NCBI RefSeq assembly: GCF_000730425.1
Contig: NZ_CP008896.1
Location: 5,642,001 to 5,706,000 of the forward strand
Length of the DNA: 64,000 nt
Direction: 5' to 3'
Source: Pseudomonas fluorescens
GTDB lineage: Bacteria; Pseudomonadota; Gammaproteobacteria; Pseudomonadales; Pseudomonadaceae
Part shown: positions 27,759-36,553 of the stretch, one piece after another
Layout of the letters: each line of letters starts with the position of its first letter
Position numbering within the stretch: position 1 is the first letter of the stretch
Translations under genes and position numbers: made by a program
The notes under the pieces: model-generated
Databases searched by the model: none
Told to the model about the DNA's origin: nothing
What the model saw: only the letters and a program-made list of their open reading frames with translations

Positions 27759-28244
27759 ATGAACAAGTCGTCAGCGTCCGCACAGGGTTTGGATGATCCG
27801 ATTCTGCAATGGGTGACCTTCAAGCTGGACAACGAGTCCTACGGCATCAACGTGATGCGCGTGCAGGAAGTGCTGCGCTACACCGAAATCGCGCCAGTAC
27901 CGGGGGCGCCGAGCTACGTGCTGGGCATCATCAACCTGCGCGGCAACGTGGTGACGGTGATCGACACCCGCCAGCGCTTTGGCCTGATGCCGACTGAAGT
28001 CAACGACAACACCCGGATCGTCATCATCGAAGCCGACAAGCAAGTGGTCGGGATCATGGTCGACAGCGTGGCCGAAGTGGTTTACCTGCGCCAGTCGGAA
28101 GTCGAGACTGCGCCGAATGTCGGCAACGAAGAGTCGGCCAAGTTTATCCAGGGCGTATGCAACAAGAACGGCGAACTGCTGATTCTGGTTGAGCTGGACA
28201 AGATGATGAGCGAAGAAGAGTGGTCGGACCTGGAGAACATCTGA
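27759..28244 (+). CDS. cheW: CheW, chemotaxis coupling protein
   Basis: A 161-residue CheW domain with VTFKLDNESYGINVMRVQEV, the NLRGNVVTVIDTR motif and the KQVVGIMVDSVAEV segment. It couples receptors to CheA in the array. It follows parP by 75 bases and precedes the DUF2802 gene by 3. Confidence 0.97.
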   Translation: MNKSSASAQGLDDPILQWVTFKLDNESYGINVMRVQEVLRYTEIAPVPGAPSYVLGIINLRGNVVTVIDTRQRFGLMPTEVNDNTRIVIIEADKQVVGIMVDSVAEVVYLRQSEVETAPNVGNEESAKFIQGVCNKNGELLILVELDKMMSEEEWSDLENI

Positions 28245-28247
28245 TTG

Positions 28248-28637
28248 ATGCTTGAGGTAGCGGTAATCGTCCTGGCCCTGTTGTGGGTCGGGACCCTGGT
28301 GGTGTTGCTGCGCCATATGCGTCAGCAACGCGAATCGGCCTTGCAGCAGGCCGAGCGCGACGCCGTGCGCGACCAGCGTCTGCGCGAGATGGCCAAGCGC
28401 GTGGACAACTACCAGCAAAGCGCCGTGCGGGTGGGGGAGGACGTGCATGAACTGCGTTCAATCCTTGCCCCATTGCCCGATAAGCTGTCGGCACTGGAAC
28501 AGCGCGACCCGGCCAACCTGTCCTTTGCCCAGGCCGCCAAGCTGGTGGGCATGGGCGCCACGGTGGATGAGTTGACCCAATCCTGCGGCCTGACCCAGGC
28601 CGAAGCGCAGTTGATGAGCAAGTTGCACAAAAGCTGA
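28248..28637 (+). CDS. DUF2802 membrane-anchored protein
   Basis: A 129-residue protein with one N-terminal transmembrane helix (about residues 4-22), a coiled-coil-like charged region (25-70) and a short helical C-terminal domain with LVGMGATVDELTQSCGLTQAEAQL, which resembles a helix-turn-helix. A DUF2802 gene follows cheW in pseudomonads generally; its function is not known to me. The start may be the ATG at 28248 or the TTG three bases earlier. It is convergent with the minus-strand toxin-like genes, 33 bases away. Confidence 0.85.
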   Translation: MLEVAVIVLALLWVGTLVVLLRHMRQQRESALQQAERDAVRDQRLREMAKRVDNYQQSAVRVGEDVHELRSILAPLPDKLSALEQRDPANLSFAQAAKLVGMGATVDELTQSCGLTQAEAQLMSKLHKS

Positions 28638-28670
28638 GCCCCGGCACAGGTCAACCGGGAGGTTATGCGG

Positions 28671-30191
28671 TCAACCTCCCGCCTCGCTCATGTCGGCCTT
28701 GAATATCAGTATTTCTCCCTGCTGGTTGGTGGCGCCCACCAGTTGAACCAGCCGTCCACGGGACATTGCGTCAAGGACGGCCTGCCCTGCAGGCGTGTAC
28801 AACGCTTCTGGATGGTTCAAGACGTGATTAATCCAGCCGTCGCTCAATTGAAAGGGGTACGGCGTTCTGGAGAGTTGCACTTTGCCGGAGGAGGTCGGGC
28901 TTTCGCCGGTAACATGTTTCACTTCCATCACATAAGTAATGTCGGCGGGGCCTTTGAAGACCAGGTCCAAGCCGTTCTGGCCATTAGCGTACTTCCCCCC
29001 CTCAAGCACGAGGTAACCCCTGTCCTTGAGCATGAACTCATACATCTTTTCGTTCAGTTGGCCGCGTCGCAGGTTATTGGCTGTCTGGCGCCTATCCAGT
29101 TGCTGCCATTCGTGCAAAACGGCTATTTCGCTAGGGCTTTTGACGCGCGTGTCGGGGATGAAGTCGTTGGACTGTTTAATTGCGTCAATATTAAAAGAGC
29201 CATTTTCACTGCACTTGAAGCTGGAGATGCCCTGGAAAGGATCAAAGAACGGAGCCCCCACTGGAATAGACCCATGTTCCACATTGCCTTTGAACACGCC
29301 CAGTAAATACCGGTAGGGGTAGCCGTGCCTCCAAATGAATGTATCAATCATCCGGTCACGCTGACGAACGGGCGCTGACAGGATATTTGGGTGGGTAAAG
29401 CCAATGATCTGGCGGGCGTAGGCTCTTATCAGCCGATACACCGATTTGTCTTGGGGCACGCTGGACAGTGAATCCAGGGTCAGTGGATGGGTGTCGTCCA
29501 GGCGTTTTGACCGTCGTGCATAAAAAATCACTTCCTCGATGTCCGGCAGGTCGAGCATGGGGATCCAGGACGCATGGCCACTTGACTCGATATACACGTC
29601 CTTGAGTGCCGGAGTGCTCATCTCCGGGAGCAGTTTGTAGCGCTCCAGATTGTCGTCAAGCGTTACTCGGCACCAGTTGCCATCGGCGTATAGGTATTTG
29701 GACGCGTTATTGTCGGTGTCGGTTATTTCAAATAGGCCGTTTTTGGCGATCCTTCCGCACTCATACCGTGTGTTGTCGGGGTTCACCCGATAGAGGGTTG
29801 CCGGCCTGTTGAGCTGTGATCGGACATAGTCATGGGCCCCGATGGAGAACAATTGTTCCCCATGCGCCAGCACTGGAGGATGAGGCCTCGCGCTGGCGGG
29901 CACGCTGTAAGGGACAAGGCTCCAGGTACTGCCTGGATAACCGGGAAGGGGTTGTGCCGAGGGCGTTTGATGCCCCAGAAAACGGTTGACCAGTACCGGA
30001 TTGGAGGCAGGAACGCTGGGCCTGTAGTTTTGTAGGTCTTGCAGGGTCGGATGGTTCGAGGGTGGGCCGCTGACACCTCTTCTGACCCAGGGCGGCACAT
30101 TGATTGCCGCGGTGGGGGGGCTGGTGGGCGGTAGTGGAGGCCTGCCGCCAGGTGGTGCAGGCAGGCGTGAAGACGTAGGGTGTTGACGCAT
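28671..30191 (-). CDS. Putative effector with C-terminal REase-like nuclease domain
   Basis: A 506-residue protein from the ATG at 30191, with GGAGAA just upstream; a longer frame to 30374 lacks support. The first 110 residues are very rich in Pro and Ser. Residues about 110-300 form a domain I do not recognise (a KYLYADGNWCRV-type strand pair). Residues about 375-450 show a PD-(D/E)XK-like arrangement: Glu381 in a helix, Gly-Leu-Asp at 407-409, Glu423-x-Lys425 in VMEVKHV, then Gln439. This fits nuclease tails of polymorphic toxins. No signal peptide, membrane helix or adjacent immunity-like gene is seen. It lies 113 bases downstream of the RTX/pore-like gene on the same strand. Activity and target are inferred. 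Confidence 0.6.
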   Translation of the reverse strand: MRQHPTSSRLPAPPGGRPPLPPTSPPTAAINVPPWVRRGVSGPPSNHPTLQDLQNYRPSVPASNPVLVNRFLGHQTPSAQPLPGYPGSTWSLVPYSVPASARPHPPVLAHGEQLFSIGAHDYVRSQLNRPATLYRVNPDNTRYECGRIAKNGLFEITDTDNNASKYLYADGNWCRVTLDDNLERYKLLPEMSTPALKDVYIESSGHASWIPMLDLPDIEEVIFYARRSKRLDDTHPLTLDSLSSVPQDKSVYRLIRAYARQIIGFTHPNILSAPVRQRDRMIDTFIWRHGYPYRYLLGVFKGNVEHGSIPVGAPFFDPFQGISSFKCSENGSFNIDAIKQSNDFIPDTRVKSPSEIAVLHEWQQLDRRQTANNLRRGQLNEKMYEFMLKDRGYLVLEGGKYANGQNGLDLVFKGPADITYVMEVKHVTGESPTSSGKVQLSRTPYPFQLSDGWINHVLNHPEALYTPAGQAVLDAMSRGRLVQLVGATNQQGEILIFKADMSEAGG

Positions 30192-30304
30192 GGCTGTTCT
30201 CCGTGATCGAAGTACCCTGTGCCCGGTCTTGGTTTGGAATTCAGGAATGCTGCAAACAGGCATACGCAACCTGCCAAGGCCATGGGGAGAAACAGGGGGG
30301 AGGA

Positions 30305-33300
30305 TTAAATGGCAGCTTGAAGTTGCAGTTCGTTCGCTTGCAGCGGGCGGGTGTTGTCCTTGGATAAGGTCCATCCGTCATACTGAACGTCATAATAAAT
30401 ACGTTCTTGTGGATGCTGTCGGGCCGTTAACCCGTTAATCAATATGTACGACGCCACCAGTGGACTTTTTTGTCTGAGCTTACGCAGTTCAAGGTGGAGG
30501 TTTTCGATGGTCTGGTGGGCAGATGCGTTCATTTCATAAAGAAATGCCTTCGCGTGCCCAGGGCTGACTTCATATTTATGCCCGCAGGCAACGTAAATAA
30601 TAATTCTGTCAGGTGTGCCCGTGGTCGAGGCTGTTTCAGGCATGACTATTTTTACTGTGCCAGCACTGATGGTTTTTCCATCGACGGTGACTTCCTGAAG
30701 CTGGGGAGGCCCTTGGGTCGTGAATATCCAGGTAGAGGGCTGTGCCTGGTCCGGGTATTGTGGCGATAAGTAGAGTGTCGTCCCGTTGTCTGGAAATACC
30801 TCATAAATTGCGCCTTTGCCTTTTAAACAATAAATGCCACCCCCCGAAAACGCCGGCAGTCGGATTGTTTGCGGGGTTGATTTGCAATGAATGCTTTTTG
30901 AAACTTGCGGGCGGACAAACGCGAACTTTCCGGCTCGAAATTGCAGATGCGCCTGACCGTCGTGGATCTTGTGGCCAGGGTATGAACGGTCGCTAAGGGT
31001 AAAGACGTAAGGTGTTGTGATGTTGCAGGATTGACCATCGGCCATGACGAGCAGCAAGCGACACAGGATACTGATGGGCGCAGCCTGAATACGGGTCCCC
31101 AATGTTCTGGCTCGGCCTTTTTCAGTGGCGTAGTTGGCGAGCATCAACTTTTTTCCGTCTTCAAAGGTAATGCTGAGTTTGAAGTTCTTATAGGTCAGCC
31201 GGTCATAGACACCACTGCTGTTTTTCGTGACGTGATAGCTATAACTTACACTTTCGATGTGTTCTTTCGGGTAGTCGACGTACAACGTGCAAGTGGCATC
31301 ATCTTGCGCCGAGATGAACCGTACTGTTGTATGCATTGCACCGCGAGGAACATACAAGTTGGACTCACCATGAGCAGACAGTGCGTACTCGTGGTTGTTG
31401 ACGATCGCCTGGAGTGCCTTCTCGGGGCCGTGGGCAATGAGTTGGACGGTTACGTTGTGATCGTCCGCCCCCTGCAGCTTTAAGGGGAGCACAGGGGAGA
31501 GCACATAGCCATCTTGGGTCATAAACACCAGTTTGGAGTTTTTCAGTACACGGCTGCCAGCCAGTGTCTCGTAGACGTTCATGATGATGATTTGTTGTTC
31601 AGCCAGGTCGCCATCGGCATCGCTCAATGCCGATACCACCAGGCTATTCTCGTGAAGGGTCCAACTCTGGATACGCTCAAAGGGCCATGCCATTTCCACG
31701 TGGCTGATTTCTTCTCCATCTTCATCGATACGCACTTCGCCGATGCCGTTGGCGATCACGTAGCGGTCCTGGCCTGCTCCACCATTGACCCGCGTGCCGT
31801 TCCCGGCGATCACCAGGGTGTTGTCGGCAGGGCCGGCGTCGATGGTGTCGTGGCCCATCGAGACGATCTGTTGCGTATCGAGCGCGCCTTTGACACGGCT
31901 GGAAGCGCCCGCGAGGGTCTGCACCTGCTCGATCGAGGAGAGCGTGGCCGTGAGTTGTGGGTAGAGGTCTGTAGCGCTGCGGTGCAGTTCGACACGCTGA
32001 CGCTCCAGGTCGATGGTATAGCCTGCCCCGGAGGCACCACCTGGATGATGACCGGCAAATCTGAGCGTGTCGGTACCGCCTTCTCCCTGCAGGACGCTCA
32101 GATTCTGACGGGGTTCAATGCCATCGAGGGTGCCGTCCGGCACCGTGAAAATGAACTCATCGTTGTCCTGGCCTCCCGTCAGGTATTTGCGACCCTGGCC
32201 GTAGTGGAAGAAGTTGGGTTTATCGGGCAGGCCGGTGACAACGTCTTCTCCACCGCCCAATCTCCAGACGATAGCTTTCGTGGCCCCTTGGGTGCCAGGT
32301 ACATAACCCGGCAGGTTGTCGAGGGGGAACGCAGCGGCATTGATCACGTCGTCGTCATCGTTGATCACCGGCTGGTCTTCCAGGGTGTACGGCGACTCTT
32401 GCTCACTCCAGCTCATCTTCCAGACTTTTGCCGGGCGCACGGTGACAGTGAACTTGCCGTTGACAATGCCTTCGACACTGTCTTTCAGCGTGGTCTCAAG
32501 CCATTCCCTGGCCTGGGCTTTCAACTGGGCGTTGTAACTGGCTGTGGTTTGAGCGATCAGGTATCGATGCATGACCTCTGTATCCAGCGGGCGTCTCCAG
32601 AACAACAACCACCCTGAACGCAGGCGCTCATGAGTACTGAGTTCGATGTAATCGTCGATGTCGTCAATCTTGCGGATGGCGCCGTAGATTTCGGCACCGA
32701 TCACCAACAGGGCGGCTGCCACCAGCCCCAACGGCCCGGCAGCACCAAAACCCGCCAGTGCCGCTGCCCCCAGGCCTACCGTCAAGCCGATACTGACCAA
32801 ATCAAACCCGGCGCTGACGTAATGGTCCATGGCCTCCTTGCCGTGTGCTTTGGCGGCAGCCTCGAACGAGGTTGTGGCGTTGTAGATATCAAACGGCAGT
32901 GTGAGTGCACTACCGATGGGCCCGGCACTGCGTCCCAGCCACTTACCGAGGCGACAGGCGGCAAAGCCTTTGAACAGGCTCGCGCTGTTTTTGATCAAGG
33001 CCTGCCCGGTTTTGCGCAGGCTCAGTTCCAGGGCCTGTGCAGTGAATTCAGCGGCGAGGCTGCCGAAGCCAATGATCGCGGTTGATTTCTCGCCTTCCTT
33101 GATCGCCCCGGCAATCGCGACGATTGCGCTGTAGTAACCGTAGGCCTGGAGGCCGTTGCCGGTCATGTCCATGCTGCGGCTCAATGGGGCATGGACCCAG
33201 TTGAAGTTGCCGCCAGTTGAGTGTGAAGTGTCTGGATTGAAGTGCTGAACCCGCTCCAGCAGACCGTTGAGTCTATTCATCAGCGTGGTCGGGGATGGAT

Positions 33301-33658
33301 CGTCGATGCCCTTGATCAGCGCAGGTGCCGAGATCGAGCGCAACGACGCGAGGTCGAACAATAGCCCGGGCGAGCTCAGGTCCGTCGATAAATCAGATGT
33401 CTTGAAAACCTGTTCGACATCGGCGCTGGAGAAGCGGATGCCATCAATAAATGCTTGATCGACATCCGTCCCGCTCACATCACTGGCACTGAGCGCCCGG
33501 TCATCAATGCGTGCGCCCATCCGCGCAAGGGCTACCCGGCTGACGCTCAGATCGCCGATTGCCAGGGGGCCCATGCTGCGATCCAGGTCTGCCAACGGCC
33601 TTGTGGTGGGCCTTGCATCGTCAAGCGAGGGGGGAGTTTGGTTATCCGTGGTTGTCAT
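30305..33658 (-). CDS. Large Mcf/TcdA-pore-like protein with RTX-type repeats
   Basis: An 1117-residue protein. AAAAGG lies nine bases before the ATG at 33658, so I prefer this start to the one six codons upstream. There is no signal peptide. Hydrophobic Gly/Ala-rich stretches at about 175-205 and 285-327 (SIGLTVGLGAAALAGFGAAG) resemble the TcdA/TcdB pore-forming segment found in Mcf and FitD toxins. Residues about 465-640 hold degenerate RTX-like calcium motifs (LTGGQDNDEFIF, GEGGTDTLRF, VNGGAGQDRYVI). The C-terminal 450 residues are beta-rich and unknown. No type I secretion genes are in the window. The 3-prime third has visibly lower GC. A toxin or adhesin role is inferred. Confidence 0.65.
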   Translation of the reverse strand: MTTTDNQTPPSLDDARPTTRPLADLDRSMGPLAIGDLSVSRVALARMGARIDDRALSASDVSGTDVDQAFIDGIRFSSADVEQVFKTSDLSTDLSSPGLLFDLASLRSISAPALIKGIDDPSPTTLMNRLNGLLERVQHFNPDTSHSTGGNFNWVHAPLSRSMDMTGNGLQAYGYYSAIVAIAGAIKEGEKSTAIIGFGSLAAEFTAQALELSLRKTGQALIKNSASLFKGFAACRLGKWLGRSAGPIGSALTLPFDIYNATTSFEAAAKAHGKEAMDHYVSAGFDLVSIGLTVGLGAAALAGFGAAGPLGLVAAALLVIGAEIYGAIRKIDDIDDYIELSTHERLRSGWLLFWRRPLDTEVMHRYLIAQTTASYNAQLKAQAREWLETTLKDSVEGIVNGKFTVTVRPAKVWKMSWSEQESPYTLEDQPVINDDDDVINAAAFPLDNLPGYVPGTQGATKAIVWRLGGGEDVVTGLPDKPNFFHYGQGRKYLTGGQDNDEFIFTVPDGTLDGIEPRQNLSVLQGEGGTDTLRFAGHHPGGASGAGYTIDLERQRVELHRSATDLYPQLTATLSSIEQVQTLAGASSRVKGALDTQQIVSMGHDTIDAGPADNTLVIAGNGTRVNGGAGQDRYVIANGIGEVRIDEDGEEISHVEMAWPFERIQSWTLHENSLVVSALSDADGDLAEQQIIIMNVYETLAGSRVLKNSKLVFMTQDGYVLSPVLPLKLQGADDHNVTVQLIAHGPEKALQAIVNNHEYALSAHGESNLYVPRGAMHTTVRFISAQDDATCTLYVDYPKEHIESVSYSYHVTKNSSGVYDRLTYKNFKLSITFEDGKKLMLANYATEKGRARTLGTRIQAAPISILCRLLLVMADGQSCNITTPYVFTLSDRSYPGHKIHDGQAHLQFRAGKFAFVRPQVSKSIHCKSTPQTIRLPAFSGGGIYCLKGKGAIYEVFPDNGTTLYLSPQYPDQAQPSTWIFTTQGPPQLQEVTVDGKTISAGTVKIVMPETASTTGTPDRIIIYVACGHKYEVSPGHAKAFLYEMNASAHQTIENLHLELRKLRQKSPLVASYILINGLTARQHPQERIYYDVQYDGWTLSKDNTRPLQANELQLQAAI

Positions 33659-33822
33659 GGCTATACCTTTTGGCATGAACGTCTGGTGACGTTTTGGCCA
33701 TGTTGGAATAGCGCTGTCCCCCCATGGGGGTACCTAATTAACGAGCTTGCAGAACGAGTAATGTGCCGTTTGCAGGGCGCCTTTTGCTTGAAATCTGACT
33801 CGCGATACCGACAGCTCAGACT

Positions 33823-34152
33823 TCAGTAATCATCCCCGCGATCTGTCACATCCCGCTCCACCGGCCCTGCATCCGGGTCATATCCCACCGGGAATTTGCC
33901 CTTCAGCGTCCAGGCGAACGCAATGATCTCAGCGATGGTGCGGTACAACTCTTCAGGGATGCTGTCGCCCAACTCCATGCGCGCGAGCAACTTCACCAAT
34001 TCGGCATTTTCATAAATCGGCACTTCATGTTCGCGCGCCAGTTTCAGGATGGCTTCGGCCAGGGCCTCATCGCCTTTGGCAGTCAGGGCGGGGGCGGCTT
34101 TGCCGTCGTATTTGAGGGCGATGGCCTGGCGTGGTGGGTTGGGGGTCTTCAT
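33823..34152 (-). CDS. FlhB C-terminal-domain-like protein, lacks NPTH
   Basis: A 109-residue protein resembling only the cytoplasmic C-domain of FlhB/EscU: AIALKYDGKAAPALTAKG aligns with the segment after NPTH in the true FlhB, and ELYRTIAEIIAFAW with its last helix. The autocleavage NPTH is absent (PPRQ stands in its place), and there are no membrane helices. Its ATG overlaps the stop of the FliK-like gene by 4 bases (34149-34152), so the two are translated together. Such orphan FlhB-C proteins can partly replace the FlhB domain in some bacteria. Whether this one acts in flagellar export is unknown. Confidence 0.85.
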   Translation of the reverse strand: MKTPNPPRQAIALKYDGKAAPALTAKGDEALAEAILKLAREHEVPIYENAELVKLLARMELGDSIPEELYRTIAEIIAFAWTLKGKFPVGYDPDAGPVERDVTDRGDDY

Positions 34153-35720
34153 GCGGTTTCATCCACCCAGCGTTGTTCCAGCCCGGTCTTGGGCCCCCGG
34201 GGCGGGGTGCCGAGGTGGCAGTCGAGGTCGCCGACATTGAGGCCCGACGACACCAGGCGCTCACGCAGGCTGCCCAGGTGGCTTTCGATCAGGCTGGCGG
34301 TAAACGGGCGGGTGGCCCACAGCTGGCTGGAGAGTTTGCCCTGGCTCAGTTGTGCCTGGACCTGCAGCGGGCCCAGGGGCTCCATGTCGAAGGCCAGTTC
34401 CACGCGCCACAGCATCTTCTTGGCGTCGCGTTCGATCTTGCGTTCTGGCTCGTCCTTGTCCGGCGCCGGCTCCTCACGCTGGAACTTGACCTGCAAGGGC
34501 ACGATGTCCTGCAAGGTACGCATGGGGATTTCCAGTTGCCAGGTGGTTTGCAGGCGACCGTCGGCGGTGGTGCCGGTTTGTTCCAGGCTCGACAGTTGAT
34601 GGCTCTGCAGGCGCGAGATGGCGCCGGCGGCCAGGCGCAGCAGGTTTTCCAGGCTGTTTTCACCGTCCAGGCGCTGCAGCAGGCGCTCGGGCAACGGGAA
34701 GCCGCCCGGCGTGGTGCGTGCACTCACCTGGCCGAGGGTACCCAGTGGGCTGCGGACAAAGCTGGGCAGCATCTGCGCCAGGGTATTGGCGGCCAGGATC
34801 GCGTTGAGGTTGGTGCTGGCGGGCAGGGCGGGTAGCAATTCGTTGACCAGGCGCAGCAGGCTGCCTTTCATGTCCAGCGGCGGCACTTGCGGGTTTTGCC
34901 CGGCCAGCAGCTTGGCTTCGAGGAACACGCCGCTGTTGTACAGCAACTGCGCCAGCACCTTGGGATTGCTGACCTGCGCCACATCCGGCAGCCCGGCAAG
35001 CAGGCGGTCGACGGCGGCGCGCAACTGCGCCGAGGTGTCATTGGGCACGTTTTTCAAGGCCGTGAGCAGGCCTTCCAGCGAGCCCTGGCGGCTTTGCTGG
35101 GCGGCCAGTTGCTGGCTGACTGCCAGTTGATCGCGCAGCCCGCTCAGGGGCACGAAATCCAGGGTCTGCGCGCCCTGCACCACGGCACTGAGCAAGCTGC
35201 CGACGCGCAGCGGCTGCGGGCTTTCCAGGCTCAGGGTGGTGCCGCTCAGGGCGTTATTGAGCACCGCTACCAGCGAGCGGTACAGCGCCGGCTGCCCGGC
35301 GCCCTGGGGCAGCATCTGCGAGGTCAGCACCTTGGCTTGCAACAAGGTGCCCACGGGCAATTGGGTGGTGTCGATGCGGGTCAGGGCGGCGACATTGGCG
35401 CTGAGGGCCTGTTGCAGGCTGATCGCCAGGTCTCCCGACGCCGTCTGGCTCACCGCGACGTTGCTGCCCAGGGGCAGCGGCTGGCTGCTCGCAGCCTGCA
35501 CCAGGGTTTGCCGGCCACCGTCGAGGGTCAGCTTGAGCAACAGCTGAAAGGCTTCACCGCCTTGCTTGAGCGCAAGCACCTCGGCGTTCACGGTTTTGCC
35601 GGCGTCGATCAACCCTGCCTGAGGCTCCAGCAGTTTCAGCAGTTCTCCCACCGCAGGCGCAGGCCTGGGCCCGGTGGCTGGTAGTGGGGGGAGGGTCGGT
35701 AGGTTGATGTCACCGGTCAT
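34149..35720 (-). CDS. Second FliK-like protein (Flg_hook domain)
   Basis: A 523-residue protein if started at the ATG at 35720 (an in-frame ATG at 35765 would add 15). It is rich in Leu, Gln and Ala, with a long helical middle and a C-terminal Flg_hook-type domain: LGPLQVQAQLSQGKLSSQLWA matches the FliK motif, although the LQPAELG sequence of the canonical copy is altered. It is transcribed away from ccmA and coupled to the FlhB-C-like gene, giving a second length-control/switch pair outside the flagellar operons. I consider it a paralogue of unknown job. Confidence 0.82.
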   Translation of the reverse strand: MTGDINLPTLPPLPATGPRPAPAVGELLKLLEPQAGLIDAGKTVNAEVLALKQGGEAFQLLLKLTLDGGRQTLVQAASSQPLPLGSNVAVSQTASGDLAISLQQALSANVAALTRIDTTQLPVGTLLQAKVLTSQMLPQGAGQPALYRSLVAVLNNALSGTTLSLESPQPLRVGSLLSAVVQGAQTLDFVPLSGLRDQLAVSQQLAAQQSRQGSLEGLLTALKNVPNDTSAQLRAAVDRLLAGLPDVAQVSNPKVLAQLLYNSGVFLEAKLLAGQNPQVPPLDMKGSLLRLVNELLPALPASTNLNAILAANTLAQMLPSFVRSPLGTLGQVSARTTPGGFPLPERLLQRLDGENSLENLLRLAAGAISRLQSHQLSSLEQTGTTADGRLQTTWQLEIPMRTLQDIVPLQVKFQREEPAPDKDEPERKIERDAKKMLWRVELAFDMEPLGPLQVQAQLSQGKLSSQLWATRPFTASLIESHLGSLRERLVSSGLNVGDLDCHLGTPPRGPKTGLEQRWVDETA

Positions 35721-35771
35721 CGTGGCCGCGGTCTCAAGGAAATTGCCCTCTTTAGAGTAGGACATCGCATG

Positions 35772-35777
35772 TATAAT
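35772..35777 (+). promoter_or_regulatory. Possible -10 box for ccmA
   Basis: TATAAT preceded by TG lies in the 197-base divergent gap before ccmA, about 140 bases upstream of its GTG. No clean -35 at 16-18 bases is visible, so support is partial. Confidence 0.35.
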
Positions 35778-35917
35778 GCCGCCCGTCTGCAAAGAGCGGG
35801 TCAAAAACATCACAACTGATTGATCCAGCTCTCTAAAACAGGCCGCCAATGCAGTTATTGTGCATCTCTTTAACGGCCGCTCCACCGCCGACTTGAACCG
35901 TAAAGGCCCGCGATCTT

Positions 35918-36553
35918 GTGACCAGTCCACTACTTGAAGCCGTTGCGCTTGCCTGTGAGCGAGACCTGCGGATGCTGTTCGAACACCTCGAACTGCGTCT
36001 GGCGGGCGGCGATATGGTGCAGATCAGTGGGCCCAACGGCAGTGGCAAGACCAGTCTTCTGCGCCTGCTGGCCGGCCTGATGCAGCCGACGGCGGGGCAG
36101 GTACGCCTCAATGGCAAGCCGCTGCACGAACAACGCACGGAGCTGGCGCGCAACCTGGTGTGGATCGGCCACGCTGCCGGGATCAAGGATGTGCTGACGG
36201 CTGAAGAAAACCTCAGCTGGCTCAGCGCCCTGCATCACCGGGCCACGCGCGAGTCTATCTGGCAGGCCCTGGCCGCCGTGGGCCTGAAGGGCTTCGAAGA
36301 CGTTCCCTGCCATACCCTGTCGGCCGGCCAGCAACGTCGGGTGGCCCTGGCCCGCCTGTATCTGGATGGACCGCCGCTGTGGATCCTCGACGAACCCTTC
36401 ACCGCCCTCGACAAACAGGGGGTGGCGCAGCTCGAAGAACACCTGGCCCGGCACTGTGAGCAGGGCGGCATGGTGGTCCTCACCACCCATCACACCTTGA
36501 CCCGCCTGCCCGCCGGTTACCGTGACCTGGACCTGGGGCGGTGGTCGGTATGA
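35918..36553 (+). CDS. ccmA: CcmA, heme/c-type cytochrome ABC ATPase
   Basis: A 211-residue ABC ATPase from the GTG at 35918. Walker A GPNGSGKT is at 38-45, the signature [15 protein letters not shown] follows and Walker B is [12 protein letters not shown]. CcmA with CcmB powers release of holo-CcmE from the CcmC complex in system I cytochrome c maturation. It starts the nine-gene ccm operon, and its stop overlaps the ccmB ATG. Confidence 0.96.
   Translation: MTSPLLEAVALACERDLRMLFEHLELRLAGGDMVQISGPNGSGKTSLLRLLAGLMQPTAGQVRLNGKPLHEQRTELARNLVWIGHAAGIKDVLTAEENLSWLSALHHRATRESIWQALAAVGLKGFEDVPCHTLSAGQQRRVALARLYLDGPPLWILDEPFTALDKQGVAQLEEHLARHCEQGGMVVLTTHHTLTRLPAGYRDLDLGRWSV

Noticed and set aside
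28656..28681. Nine-base stem (CGGGAGGTT) between DUF2802 and the nuclease-like gene as a terminator
   Set aside because: The stem is perfect but no T-tract follows on either strand, so I do not call it a rho-independent terminator.
31514..32617. A 367-codon plus-strand frame inside the RTX/pore-like gene
   Set aside because: It lies wholly opposite the minus-strand gene, which has recognisable motifs; no ribosome site is present.
33719..33730. CCCCCATGGGGG palindrome upstream of the RTX/pore-like gene as operator
   Set aside because: A single short palindrome with no second copy or known matching regulator; chance cannot be excluded.
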